Shown here in pieces: positions 8,555 to 16,478 of a DNA stretch of 64,000 bases. The stretch lies in contig NZ_CP107935.1 in the NCBI RefSeq assembly GCF_036038375.1, forward strand, positions 806,001 to 870,000, given 5' to 3'. The stretch comes from Streptomyces sp. NBC_00414 (GTDB lineage: Bacteria; Actinomycetota; Actinomycetes; Streptomycetales; Streptomycetaceae). The notes below the pieces were generated by a model. That model was not told where the DNA came from. It made no database searches and was given only the letters and a program-made list of their open reading frames with translations. Within the stretch, counting starts at the first letter, position 1. Each line of letters begins with the position of its first letter. Made by a program: the position numbers and the translations under genes.

Positions 8555-8572
8555 CTGATCAGAACTGACCAG
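8555..8572. promoter_or_regulatory. CTGAYCAG direct repeat before the DoxX gene
   Basis: CTGATCAG (8555-8562) and CTGACCAG (8565-8572) are spaced 10 bp apart, 25 bases upstream of the DoxX start. Helical-turn spacing suggests a protein-binding site; this is inference. Confidence 0.3.
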
Positions 8573-8747
8573 ACGGAACGAGACGGAATCTGACAGATCG
8601 AGGGAGACGTGGACCGCGGAGCGCAGGTCTCAGCCCTCAGATGACCGTACGTGTGCGGGGCACTCCGGGTTCAACGGACTTCTAGGTATTTGTCCCTCCG
8701 GCTCGGAGCCCCGGGCATGAGAGCCGCATCACCGGCATGTCGAGTTG

Positions 8748-8765
8748 ACTTCGAGCGCTTCAAGT
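8748..8765. promoter_or_regulatory. MerR-type dyad upstream of the MerR gene
   Basis: ACTT-CG-AGCGCT-TC-AAGT is an 18-base dyad broken by two mismatch pairs, 16 bases before the MerR start and overlapping TTGACT at 8745. The arms resemble the CTTGACTT/AAGT-type dyads of the NmlR/AdhR branch of MerR regulators (family knowledge). No clear -10 at 19-bp spacing was found, so the promoter itself is unproven. The rest of the 8573-8781 gap shows nothing recognisable. Confidence 0.4.
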
Positions 8766-8781
8766 ATCGGAGGCTGTTCGC

Positions 8782-9234
8782 ATGTCAGCGACCGGACGGC
8801 AAACAGCGGATCTGACCATTCAGGAGATGGCGCGACGCTCGGGTTTCGCCGAGTCCACGCTCCGCTACTACGAGAAGATCGGCCTGCTGGGCGAGGTCGC
8901 CCGCGACGAGTCCAGCGGCCATCGCCGGTACGGGCCCGCGACCGCGGATCGCGTCGAGGCGCTGTCCTGTCTGCGCTCGGCCGGGATGACGGTCAGCGGG
9001 ATGCGGCGCTATCTGGACCTGCTCGCCCGGGGGGACTCCGCGGCGGCCGAACAGCGGGACCTGTTCGCCGGGCAGGCGGAGGTGCTGGCCGCCGACATCG
9101 AACAGCTTCGGCTGCGCCTGACGTATCTGCGGCGCAAGGCGGACCTCTGGGACGCCCGGGTCCGCGGGGACACCACCGCCGAGAAGCAGGCCACCGAGGA
9201 GGTCCTGCACGTGATGGACCGATTCCGATTCTGA
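8782..9234 (+). CDS. MerR family transcriptional regulator
   Basis: A 150-residue MerR protein. LTIQEMARRSGFAESTLRYYEKIGLL (residues 11-36; helix-turn-helix plus the RYYE wing) and GHRRYG are diagnostic. A long coiled-coil dimer helix follows at about 80-118. No conserved Cys metal-binding pair is present, so a metal sensor is unlikely; this form matches the NmlR/AdhR or flavin/aldehyde-responsive branch that controls an adjacent reductase. GGAGG lies eight bases before ATG. The reductase gene starts 33 bases downstream on the same strand and is the probable target. Confidence 0.9.
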   Translation: MSATGRQTADLTIQEMARRSGFAESTLRYYEKIGLLGEVARDESSGHRRYGPATADRVEALSCLRSAGMTVSGMRRYLDLLARGDSAAAEQRDLFAGQAEVLAADIEQLRLRLTYLRRKADLWDARVRGDTTAEKQATEEVLHVMDRFRF

Positions 9235-9267
9235 AGAACCGTCCGAAGAACTGAAGGACTGAGGAAC

Positions 9268-10347
9268 ATGAGCGCAGAAGACCGCAATGCCGTCCCCCGG
9301 GACCTCGGCACAGTACTCGTCACGGGCGGTACGGGACTCGTCGGCAGCCACTCGGTGGCCCGCCTGCTGCGGGAGGGGTACCGGACCCGTGTGACGGTTC
9401 GGGCCTCCGGGCAGGAGGCCGGGGTGCTGGCGGCACTGCGCCGGGCCGGGGTCGATCCGGCGGGCCGGCTGGAGTTCGCCGTCGCGGACCTCGGCTCGGA
9501 CGGCGGCTGGGGAGCGGCCCTGGACGGGGTCGGCCACGTACTGCACCACGCGTCGCCCTTTCCGGTCAGGCCGCCGGAGACGGAGGACGAACTCGTGCGG
9601 CCCGCCCGCGAGGGCGCGCTGCGTGTCATCGCGGCGGCCCGGGAGGCCGGTGTGCCGCGGGTCGTGATGACGTCCTCCTACGCCGCGGTCGGGTACACGG
9701 CGAAGCCCGGCGACCACTACTCGGAGACGGACTGGACCGATCCCGACACCGAGGGCCTGCCCGCCTACCACAGGTCGAAGGTGCTCGCCGAGCGTGCGGC
9801 CTGGGACCACGTCCACACCCACGGCGACATCGAACTGACGGTCATCAATCCCACGGGTATCTTCGGGCCCCCGCTGGGCGACCGGCCCTCCGGCTCCGTC
9901 GGCCTGGTCAAGGGCATGCTGACCGGGCGGATGCCGGTGGTACCGATCATGTACTTCGGCGTCGTGGACGTACGGGACGTCGTGGATCTGCATCTGCGCG
10001 CGATGCTGCACCCGAAGGCGGCGGGAGAACGCTTCATCGCCGTCAGTGGGTCGTCGGTCAGCTTCTTCGACATGGCGGGGATCCTGCGCCGGCACTTCCC
10101 CGCCGCGGCCGGTCTGCTGCCCGCCGCGGAGCTGACCGTCGAGCAGGTAATCGAGGGGGCGAAGACCGATCCGGCGCTGCGGGACGCCGCGACCCTGCGG
10201 GGCCGGATCCCCGTCATCAGCAACGAGAAGGCCCGTTCGGTCCTGGACTGGCGGCCGAGGGACGTCACGGAGACGATCGTGGCGACGGCGGACGCCCTGA
10301 TCCGGGACGGCCTGACCCTGCCGACGGGCGACGGGCCCCGTGCCTGA
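9268..10347 (+). CDS. NAD(P)-dependent reductase/epimerase (dihydroflavonol-reductase-like extended SDR)
   Basis: A 359-residue extended SDR. VLVTGGTGLVGSH at about 16-28 is the cofactor motif, TVRAS with Arg after beta-2 favours NADPH, catalytic Ser/Thr lie in VMTSSYAAVGY, and YHRSK supplies Tyr/Lys. NPTGIFGPPLG and the dihydroflavonol-reductase-like C-terminal half follow. Enzymes of this group reduce small aldehydes and ketones or isomerise sugar nucleotides; adjacency to an aldehyde-type MerR gene favours carbonyl reduction (inference). Co-transcribed with merR. Confidence 0.85.
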   Translation: MSAEDRNAVPRDLGTVLVTGGTGLVGSHSVARLLREGYRTRVTVRASGQEAGVLAALRRAGVDPAGRLEFAVADLGSDGGWGAALDGVGHVLHHASPFPVRPPETEDELVRPAREGALRVIAAAREAGVPRVVMTSSYAAVGYTAKPGDHYSETDWTDPDTEGLPAYHRSKVLAERAAWDHVHTHGDIELTVINPTGIFGPPLGDRPSGSVGLVKGMLTGRMPVVPIMYFGVVDVRDVVDLHLRAMLHPKAAGERFIAVSGSSVSFFDMAGILRRHFPAAAGLLPAAELTVEQVIEGAKTDPALRDAATLRGRIPVISNEKARSVLDWRPRDVTETIVATADALIRDGLTLPTGDGPRA

Positions 10348-10352
10348 CCCTC

Positions 10353-10392
10353 CCCTCGGGGGCCGTGACCGGCCCTCGGGGGCCGTGACCGG
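10353..10392 (+). repeat. 20-bp tandem duplication
   Basis: Two direct copies of CCCTCGGGGGCCGTGACCGG at 10353-10372 and 10373-10392, just after the reductase stop. They may form part of the 3' untranslated end. Confidence 0.7.
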
Positions 10393-10550
10393 GCCAAGGC
10401 CCGTGCGCCGGCAGCGGCTTCCGGCTGAACCCTCCTCACCTCTCGTGCCGGGAACAACCGTTGCCCACTTTCCTTCGCTCCTGGCTCGGTTGTCCCGATT
10501 GCCGTGGTGACCCGGCTAGCCTGGGGGTTTCGCCATCGAGAGGAGCCGCC

Positions 10551-10727
10551 ATGCCGGAGGAACCGACACCAGGGGGCCCATTGGGCACAGCGATGCGAAA
10601 GGTGACGTTCCCGGACGGGTCGCGCGGGATCATCCTGGTGAAGGCGGGCACCTCGCAGGAGGACGCGGATCTGCAGGCCGCCCGGGTGTGGGCGGAACGT
10701 GCGAAGCAGGGTTCGGCGGACCAGTAG
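10551..10727 (+). CDS. Small conserved-looking hypothetical protein
   Basis: A 58-residue hydrophilic protein starting MPEEPTP. AGAGGAG eight bases before ATG makes this start much better than an upstream in-frame ATG at 10461. The core TFPDGSRGIILVKAG reads like a small beta-structured fold followed by an amphipathic helix (EDADLQAARVWAERAK). No family is recognised. Codon third positions are G/C-rich as in its neighbours. Probably monocistronic. Confidence 0.6.
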   Translation: MPEEPTPGGPLGTAMRKVTFPDGSRGIILVKAGTSQEDADLQAARVWAERAKQGSADQ

Positions 10728-10737
10728 CGCGGGCGGC

Positions 10738-10983
10738 TCAGTCCAGTGACGGCCGGTCGAGGAATCGCTGCAGGACGGCGCGGTCGCCGTCCGTGCGCAG
10801 GCCGTCCGGGGGGAGACGGCCGTGGAGAGTGAGGAGCACGCCGCTCGCCGAGCCGTGCAGGCGCTCGTCGACCGCTGCCGAACTCGCGAGGGGGCGGGCA
10901 CCGGTGGGCGAGAGGCCGAGCAGCCAAGTCGTGCCTTCGGTGGTGCACAGAGGCGATCCGGGCGGAGTCGTGCGGCCAGGCAC
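10738..10983 (-). CDS. Hypothetical protein, possible gene remnant
   Basis: An 81-codon frame on the minus strand. The C-terminal half (LLTLHGRLPPDGLRTDGDRAVLQRFLDRPSLD) looks protein-like, but the start (MPGRTTPPGSP) has no Shine-Dalgarno. Just upstream a different frame (VAHSTNGAWPHDSARIASVHH) reads more naturally, suggesting a frameshifted remnant around 10930-10960. No family recognised. It may be spurious. Confidence 0.3.
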   Translation of the reverse strand: MPGRTTPPGSPLCTTEGTTWLLGLSPTGARPLASSAAVDERLHGSASGVLLTLHGRLPPDGLRTDGDRAVLQRFLDRPSLD

Positions 10984-11131
10984 CGTTGGTGCTGTGGGCC
11001 ACGCCGATGAATTCCGCGATGCGTTCAGTGCGACGGCAGTAAGGAAGACGTCCGAGTCACCATCACGTCCTAGCAGCCGCCTCTGACATGACGGGCCGCG
11101 CCCGGCAGCTCCAGTAGTGGCGCACCGGGCG

Positions 11132-11638
11132 CTACCGGGCTTCCGGTGTCTCCCGTACGCGGGCCTGATGGCGACGGGCCTTGAGCCGGTTTCCGCAGGT
11201 CTTCATCGAGCACCACCGCGCGGTGTTGGCACGGCTGCGGTCCAGGAGGAAGAGGCGGCACTCGGGGTTCTCGCACGGCCGCAGACGGTCGGGCATGCGC
11301 TCTCCGACCTCCGCCCACGCGAGCACGAGTTCCACGGCGAGTCTTCGTTCCGCCGGCGCCTCCAAGTCCCATTCGATGCCCGACGTGCTGGGGCGCGGGA
11401 CTCTGTGGACGCCTGCGAGGACTCGGCTCAGACCGGATTCCGCCGGCTCGCCCGCCGTGACCGCCTGGAGAGCGTCGCGGGCGGTACGAAGCCACCGGCG
11501 CTCCTCGTCGCCGCCGAGACCCCCGTGCTCCCGCGCCCACCTGTCCACCTCGTGGTCGTCACTCCACAGGTCCTGGCGTCCGCCGTCCACGACAGGGGTG
11601 CTGTTCAGCGCCTGCATCAGTGCTTGGTCGTCCAGCAT
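11132..11638 (-). CDS. CGNR zinc-finger protein (ABATE-domain regulator)
   Basis: A 168-residue protein. The N-terminal part contains ALNSTPVVDGG, typical of the ABATE domain; the C-terminal zinc finger reads CENPECRLFLLDRSR then WCSMKTCGNR, giving the four Cys and the CGNR box. Such proteins are presumed stress-responsive transcription regulators. MLDDQALM at 11638 is preferred because GAGGTGGGG precedes it; ATG 11665 is an alternative. It is divergent from an alpha/beta hydrolase across a short region with a GGTTAC/GTAACC repeat and probably regulates that gene. Confidence 0.88.
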   Translation of the reverse strand: MLDDQALMQALNSTPVVDGGRQDLWSDDHEVDRWAREHGGLGGDEERRWLRTARDALQAVTAGEPAESGLSRVLAGVHRVPRPSTSGIEWDLEAPAERRLAVELVLAWAEVGERMPDRLRPCENPECRLFLLDRSRANTARWCSMKTCGNRLKARRHQARVRETPEAR

Positions 11639-11679
11639 GGGCCCCACCTCACCAACTAACTCCATCGAGACGTTTGACA

Positions 11680-11720
11680 GGTTACTCCAACAGCGCTCTA
11701 CTGGACATCGAAAGGTAACC
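11680..11720. promoter_or_regulatory. GGTTAC/GTAACC inverted repeat between divergent genes
   Basis: GGTTAC (11680-11685) and GTAACC (11715-11720) flank the middle of the CGNR/hydrolase intergenic region. The wide 29-base spacing could suit two half-sites or a looped complex. Function is inference. Confidence 0.3.
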
Positions 11721-11746
11721 ACCATGAGGCACTTAAGGGGTTAGTC

Positions 11747-12613
11747 ATGGTCGAGATCCGCCACCAGTACGCGACAGTGCGGGGACATCGTGTCTTCTAC
11801 CGAGAGGCAGGGCCCCGCGAGGCACCCACGCTCGTCCTCCTGCACGGGTTCCCCTCAAGTTCGCGCATGTTCCGCCACCTCATTCCGGCGCTGGCCGATC
11901 GTTTCCACGTCATCGCCCCCGACCACCTCGGTTTCGGCAACTCCGACACCCCGCCCGTGGACGCGTTCACCTACACCTTCGACGCGCTGACCGACGTCAC
12001 CGAAGCGCTCCTGGCCCAGCTCGGCGTCACGCGCTACGCCCTGTACGTCCAGGACTACGGCGCACCCGTCGGCTGGCGGCTGGCCCTGCGCAATCCGGAT
12101 GCGATCACCGCCGTGATCACGCAGAACGGCAACGCCTACGAGGACGGCTTCGTACCGGATTTCTGGAAGCCAGTGTGGGCGTACTGCGAGAATCCGGGTC
12201 CCGAGACCGAGCCCGGCGTCCGCGCCGCCCTCTCGCTCGAAGCCATCCGATGGCAGTACCTGCACGGAGTGGACCGGCCCGAACTGGTCGACCCCGACAC
12301 CTGGGCCGCCGACCACCGTGAGGTCAACCGGCCGGGCAACGACCTCGTACAGCTCTCCCTGTTCCACGACTACGCGAGCAATCCGCCCCTGTATCCCCAG
12401 GTGCACGCCTACTTCCGGGAGCGCCGGGTGCCGCTCCTCGCCGTCTGGGGCGCGGGCGACGAGATCTTCGGCCCGGACGGAGCGCGCGCCTTCGCGAGGG
12501 ACCTGCCGGACGCGGAGATCCACCTCGTCCCCGGAGGCGGCCATTTCCTGCTCGAAAGCCACCTGGACACCGTGGCCGGGTACATCCGCGGTTTCCTGAC
12601 CGCCAACGGCTGA
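11747..12613 (+). CDS. Alpha/beta hydrolase with Asp nucleophile (epoxide hydrolase/haloalkane dehalogenase type)
   Basis: A 288-residue hydrolase. HGFPSSSRMF (33-42) is the oxyanion region, PDHLGFGNSD (59-67) follows, and the nucleophile elbow is VQDYGAPVGW with Asp103 instead of Ser. GAGDEIFGPDG gives the acid and GGGHFLLE the catalytic His. An Asp nucleophile with this elbow is known for epoxide hydrolases and haloalkane dehalogenases. A dehalogenase would need a Trp after the Asp; here it is Tyr, so epoxide hydrolysis is more likely (inference). AAGGGG is upstream of ATG. It ends in a bidirectional terminator. Confidence 0.9.
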   Translation: MVEIRHQYATVRGHRVFYREAGPREAPTLVLLHGFPSSSRMFRHLIPALADRFHVIAPDHLGFGNSDTPPVDAFTYTFDALTDVTEALLAQLGVTRYALYVQDYGAPVGWRLALRNPDAITAVITQNGNAYEDGFVPDFWKPVWAYCENPGPETEPGVRAALSLEAIRWQYLHGVDRPELVDPDTWAADHREVNRPGNDLVQLSLFHDYASNPPLYPQVHAYFRERRVPLLAVWGAGDEIFGPDGARAFARDLPDAEIHLVPGGGHFLLESHLDTVAGYIRGFLTANG

Positions 12614-12640
12614 GGGCGGCCCCCGGGAGGACCGCCCTCA
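12611..12640. terminator. Bidirectional hairpin
   Basis: TGAGGGCGG (12611-12619) pairs with CCGCCCTCA (12632-12640), loop 12. The stem begins in the hydrolase stop codon and lies between convergent genes. Confidence 0.65.
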
Positions 12641-12669
12641 GGAGGACGGGCTGCGGAGGGACTGGCCCC

Positions 12670-14091
12670 CTAGATCGAGAACCGCTCCTTCGCCAGCAGC
12701 GGGCGCACCCTGGAGCCGAAGCCCTTCGTGCGGAACGGCGTCTGGAGCAGGCCGGGGCGCAGGTGCTGGGCGATGGCCGCGGTGATCATGCCCTGGTCCA
12801 GGGCGAGTACATGGTCGCTCACGCGGCCGGTCGTCACGTCGACCGAGTCACGGAAGCCGTAGCGGTCGTCGTAGGCACCGAAGGCGCGGTCCAGGCCGCG
12901 GAGGTTGGCGAGCGCCTCCTTCGGGGCCTGGGGCAGGGCGAGGAAGGAGGCGTGCGGGGTGACGACGCCCAGGGAGTTGTAGCCGTCCTCCTGCATACCG
13001 ATGGCGTCGACGCCGTACTCCCGATAGCCCCCTGCGGGGATGGAGGCCGGGGAGAATCCCCAGTAGCCCAAGTCCTCCTCGACCAGGCCGTGTTCGATCT
13101 GGCTGCGGACGTAACGCCGGTGGGTGGTGCCCCAGGAGCGGGGCGACCACTCGGACTCGGGCACGAACAGCGGGACCATCAACGCCTCGAACATGGAACC
13201 GCCCCAGGTGGGGACGAGCTTCCGGCCGCGGTAGGTGTAGTGGCCCTCCCAGACGCGCACGCCGTCGATCTCGATGTACTCGCCCTGCGGTTCCTGCTCC
13301 TGGCCCATGCCGGGCAGCATGGTGCGCAGCAGGTGCCAGTAGTGCTCGCCGGGCAGTGAGCCGTCGGCGATGCCGAGGTAACTGGCCATACGGGGCTCGG
13401 TGTTGAGGGCGCCGTAGTGGTGGCCCGTGGGTTCGCCCTTGCCGGGCCTGTCCGGCCAGAAGCCGCCCCGCAGCTGCCCGGGGCCCGCGACCGGGTCCGC
13501 CGGGTCGTACGGGGTGTAGTAGTACGACCAGTCGGCGTCGGCGAGGAGGGCGGCGACCCGGGGGCGCAGTTCCGGGGCGGCGTCCGCGGCGATACGCAGT
13601 CCTGTCACCAGCCACGCGTTGTCGACGCTGGACAGGAACGGCCGTACCGGGTCGCCGGTCTCCGGCCAGGCCGTCAGCAGTGAACCGTCGTGCGCGTCGT
13701 ACCAGTTGAACCAGAAACCGTGGGCGCGCTCCAGGCGTTCCACGGCGGCGACCGTGCGCGTCAGCCGGCGACGCATGGTGGCGCCGGAGATGACTCCGAG
13801 TCCGGCGGCCGCGACGGTGGACCACAGTCCGCAGCCGATGTTGGTCGGTGAGGTCTGCGCGGACGGCACCGGCGTACCGCTGCCGCTGACGTCTGTCTTG
13901 TCCGCGGCCAGGCCGAGTTCGGTCGTCATGGCCTCCATCGAACGGTGGGTCGCCACGAACCAGTCGCGCAGCAGGCGGCGTTCCGTGTCGGTCCGGACGG
14001 CCGGGGCGGCGGTGGCCGTCCCGGTGAGGGACGTGGCGCAGGTGGCGGCGGCGGTGGTGGCTGCGGCGGTCAGGAAACTACGACGGTTCAT
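12670..14091 (-). CDS. Secreted glycoamylase-domain protein (GH144-like, beta-1,2-glucanase type)
   Basis: A 473-residue exported protein. The N-terminus MNRRSFLTAAATT with a twin arginine and an Ala-rich h-region to about residue 30 is a Tat signal. The mature part has the alpha/alpha-barrel features of the glycoamylase (PF10091) family: WFNWYDAHDGSLL, SSVDNAWLVTGL, RMASYLGIADG, TWGGSMFEALMVPLFV, GYWGFSPA and GVVTPHASFLAL. Characterised relatives in GH144 are endo-beta-1,2-glucanases, others are uncharacterised. It lies 143 bases upstream of a GH1 beta-glucosidase stop but is separated from it by a strong terminator. Role inferred: extracellular cutting of a beta-glucan feeding the adjacent importer. 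Confidence 0.82.
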   Translation of the reverse strand: MNRRSFLTAAATTAAATCATSLTGTATAAPAVRTDTERRLLRDWFVATHRSMEAMTTELGLAADKTDVSGSGTPVPSAQTSPTNIGCGLWSTVAAAGLGVISGATMRRRLTRTVAAVERLERAHGFWFNWYDAHDGSLLTAWPETGDPVRPFLSSVDNAWLVTGLRIAADAAPELRPRVAALLADADWSYYYTPYDPADPVAGPGQLRGGFWPDRPGKGEPTGHHYGALNTEPRMASYLGIADGSLPGEHYWHLLRTMLPGMGQEQEPQGEYIEIDGVRVWEGHYTYRGRKLVPTWGGSMFEALMVPLFVPESEWSPRSWGTTHRRYVRSQIEHGLVEEDLGYWGFSPASIPAGGYREYGVDAIGMQEDGYNSLGVVTPHASFLALPQAPKEALANLRGLDRAFGAYDDRYGFRDSVDVTTGRVSDHVLALDQGMITAAIAQHLRPGLLQTPFRTKGFGSRVRPLLAKERFSI

Positions 14092-14183
14092 GCGGCTCTG
14101 GCTCCTCTGCGGTGAGCAGGCAGGCGGAAGGGTGCGTGTCCGTGGTGCGTGTCCGTGCGTGGGGCGTCGGCGCGGGGGTGGGG

Positions 14184-14220
14184 CGGGAGCCGGCCGGTGT
14201 CAGGTGCCGGCCGGCTCCCG
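14184..14220 (-). terminator. Terminator of the GH1/ABC operon
   Basis: Perfect 14-bp stem CGGGAGCCGGCCGG (14184-14197) with its complement (14207-14220), loop 9, ending 15 bases beyond the GH1 stop. Confidence 0.8.
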
Positions 14221-14234
14221 GTCTGGGGGTGCGG

Positions 14235-15437
14235 TCAGGCGGCGGTGCGCGGCAGAGCCCGGTCCCGGCCGAGACTGCCGAGCCACACGGCGGACGGCTT
14301 CGCCGTGCGCTCGAAGGTGTCCGGGTCCACGGCGATGAGCCCGAAGGTCGGCTTGAAGGAGCCCCATTCGTAGTTGTCCAGGGCGCTCCACGCAAGGTAG
14401 CCCTGGACGTTCAGGCCGTCCTCGATCGCGGCGGCGACCTCGCCGAGGGCGCCGGTGTAGTAGTCGACGCGACGGCTGTCGTCCGAGGCCGCGATGCCGT
14501 TCTCGGTGACGATCAGGGCCGTGCCGTCGCCGATGACCTCGGCGGTGTGGCGCAGGGCGTGACCGACGGCGACCGGGTAGTACTCCCACTGCGTGAGGGT
14601 GCGTTCGACGTCGTCGGGCGCCGGTACGGGACCGGTCTCGGCGATCTTGGTACGGGTGTAGGACTGCACGCCGATCCAGTCGTCGCCGCGGGCGGCCTCG
14701 ATGAAGACGTCCTCGCGGGGGTGACGGTAGTCGGCGGTGACCTGCTCGGCGCCGGGGAGGGCCTGGTAGACCTGGTTGGCGATGGTCCAGCCGACCTGGA
14801 TGTCGGGGTGACCGGCACGGATGACCTTGACGGCCGCGTGGTGGGCCGCGACGACCGCGCGGGTGGTCTTCTCGTCCGGGGTGGGCAGGCCTGCGGGCGG
14901 GAAGCCCTGATCGCCGGTCTTCGCGAGGCCCGCCATGACGGCGATCATGTTCGGCTCGTTGATGGTGCACACGTGCCGGACGCCGTCGGCGATGACGGGC
15001 GCGCACTCCTCGACGTACCGCGCGAAGAGTTCGACGGCGCCGTCGGCGGTCCAGCCGCCGAAGTCCTCGAACCACTGCGGGACGGTGAAGTGGTGGAGGG
15101 TGACCATGGGCCGCAGTCCGCGGTCGAGGGCGCCCTCGACCATCCGGCGGTAGTGGGCGATCTCGGCGCGCGAGAAGGTGCCGCGGACCGGCTCGATGCG
15201 GGCCCACTCGATGCTGAACCGGTAGTCGGTGAAGCCCAGTTCGGCGAGCAGGTCCATGTCCTGCTCCCAGCGGTGGTAACTGTCGCAGGCGTCCAGGCTG
15301 GGCTCGGCGATCCCGGCCGCCGGATCGTGCTCCTTGCGCCACCAGTCGCTGTTGACGTTGTTGCCCTCGATCTGGTGGGCGGCGGTGGAGGCGCCCCACA
15401 GGAAGCCGTCGGGGAAGGGGGTGGTCGAGTGCGTCAT
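14235..15437 (-). CDS. GH1 beta-glucosidase
   Basis: A 400-residue cytoplasmic glycoside hydrolase family 1 enzyme that releases glucose from beta-glucosides with retention. FLWGASTAAHQIEG at the N-terminus is the GH1 signature. The acid/base is Glu161 in TINEPN, the nucleophile Glu312 in IVTENGIA, and SALDNYEWGSF supplies the aglycone-side Trp and Glu. It is about 50 residues shorter than usual, mainly in loops. No signal peptide, so it acts on imported di- or oligosaccharide. It is the last gene of the operon after two permeases, 126 bases beyond the second. Regulation through the LacI-type operator at 18814-18844 is likely. Confidence 0.93.
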   Translation of the reverse strand: MTHSTTPFPDGFLWGASTAAHQIEGNNVNSDWWRKEHDPAAGIAEPSLDACDSYHRWEQDMDLLAELGFTDYRFSIEWARIEPVRGTFSRAEIAHYRRMVEGALDRGLRPMVTLHHFTVPQWFEDFGGWTADGAVELFARYVEECAPVIADGVRHVCTINEPNMIAVMAGLAKTGDQGFPPAGLPTPDEKTTRAVVAAHHAAVKVIRAGHPDIQVGWTIANQVYQALPGAEQVTADYRHPREDVFIEAARGDDWIGVQSYTRTKIAETGPVPAPDDVERTLTQWEYYPVAVGHALRHTAEVIGDGTALIVTENGIAASDDSRRVDYYTGALGEVAAAIEDGLNVQGYLAWSALDNYEWGSFKPTFGLIAVDPDTFERTAKPSAVWLGSLGRDRALPRTAA

Positions 15438-15563
15438 CGTCCGTTTCTGTCTTTCTGGTGTGGGGGTGGTGGCATGGCGACCCGGCCCGGGGGTCGGCGG
15501 TGCGGGAGGCCCGGAGCAGTGGGGCCGGGACCGGTGGCGGCCGGGGAAGGGAGCCCGGTGGGG

Positions 15564-16478
15564 CTACTTCAGTCCCGCGGTGGCGATCCCCTGGGTGAAG
15601 TGCCGTTGCAGGACGGCGAAGACGGCCAGGACCGGCAGTACGACGAGGAGGGAGCCGGCCATCAGCATGCCGTTGCCGCCGCCCACCGTGCGGTTGGGAT
15701 CGTTGGCGAAGGTCGCGAGCGCCACGGGCAGCGTGTACTTGTCCGGGTCGTTGGTGGCGATCAGGGGCCAGATGAAGTTGTTCCAGGAACCGAGGAAGGT
15801 GAAGATCGTCAGCGTCGCGAGGGCGGGCTTGACCAGCGGGATCACGATCCGCCAGAAGATGTACCACTCCCCCGCGCCGTCGAGGCGGGCCGCCTCCAGC
15901 AGTTCGTCGGGCACGGACAGCGTGAACTGCCGCATCAGGAACACCCCGAACGCGCCCGCCGCGAAGGGCAGCACCAGTCCGGCGTACGTGTCGATGAGGC
16001 CGAGGCCGTTCATCAGCACGTACAGCGGCAGGATCATGAGGTTGCCGGGGACCATCAGGGCGGCGAGCACGACCGCGAAGACCTTGGAGCGCCCGGTGAA
16101 GTCGAGCTTGGCCAGGGCGTAGCCGAGCATGGAGCAGAACAGCAGGTTGCTGACGGTCACCAGGACGGCGACGATCAGCGAGTTCAGGAAGTACTGCGGC
16201 ATGTCGAGCTGGTCGAGCAGGGACGTGAAGTTGTCCAGCGTCCAGCGGGAGGGGATCCACACGGGCGGGCTCGCCGTGAGGTCCTGCTTCGTCTTGAACG
16301 CGGACAGCGCCATCCACAGGAACGGGGCGGCCATCACCAGCAGGGCGACCGAGGCGATCACGTACAGCAGAGGGGTGCGCGCCCGTCCGGTACGGCGGGG
16401 AGCCCGGGCATTGGCGGCCGTCCCGGCCGTCCCGGCTGTCTTGGCCGTCTCGGTGGTCTCGTCCGTCTTGGCGGTCAT
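15564..16478 (-). CDS. Sugar ABC transporter permease (MalG/CebG type)
   Basis: A 304-residue inner-membrane permease with six helices. The EAA loop reads EAARLDGAGEWYIFWRIVIPLVKPAL, the docking site for a shared ATPase such as MsiK. The N-terminal 30 residues are an Ala/Thr-rich cytoplasmic extension (KTAGTAGTAANA). ATG overlaps the stop of the preceding permease as ATGA. No ATPase gene is present in the operon, as is normal for Streptomyces sugar importers that use one multi-purpose ATPase (family knowledge). Confidence 0.93.
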   Translation of the reverse strand: MTAKTDETTETAKTAGTAGTAANARAPRRTGRARTPLLYVIASVALLVMAAPFLWMALSAFKTKQDLTASPPVWIPSRWTLDNFTSLLDQLDMPQYFLNSLIVAVLVTVSNLLFCSMLGYALAKLDFTGRSKVFAVVLAALMVPGNLMILPLYVLMNGLGLIDTYAGLVLPFAAGAFGVFLMRQFTLSVPDELLEAARLDGAGEWYIFWRIVIPLVKPALATLTIFTFLGSWNNFIWPLIATNDPDKYTLPVALATFANDPNRTVGGGNGMLMAGSLLVVLPVLAVFAVLQRHFTQGIATAGLK

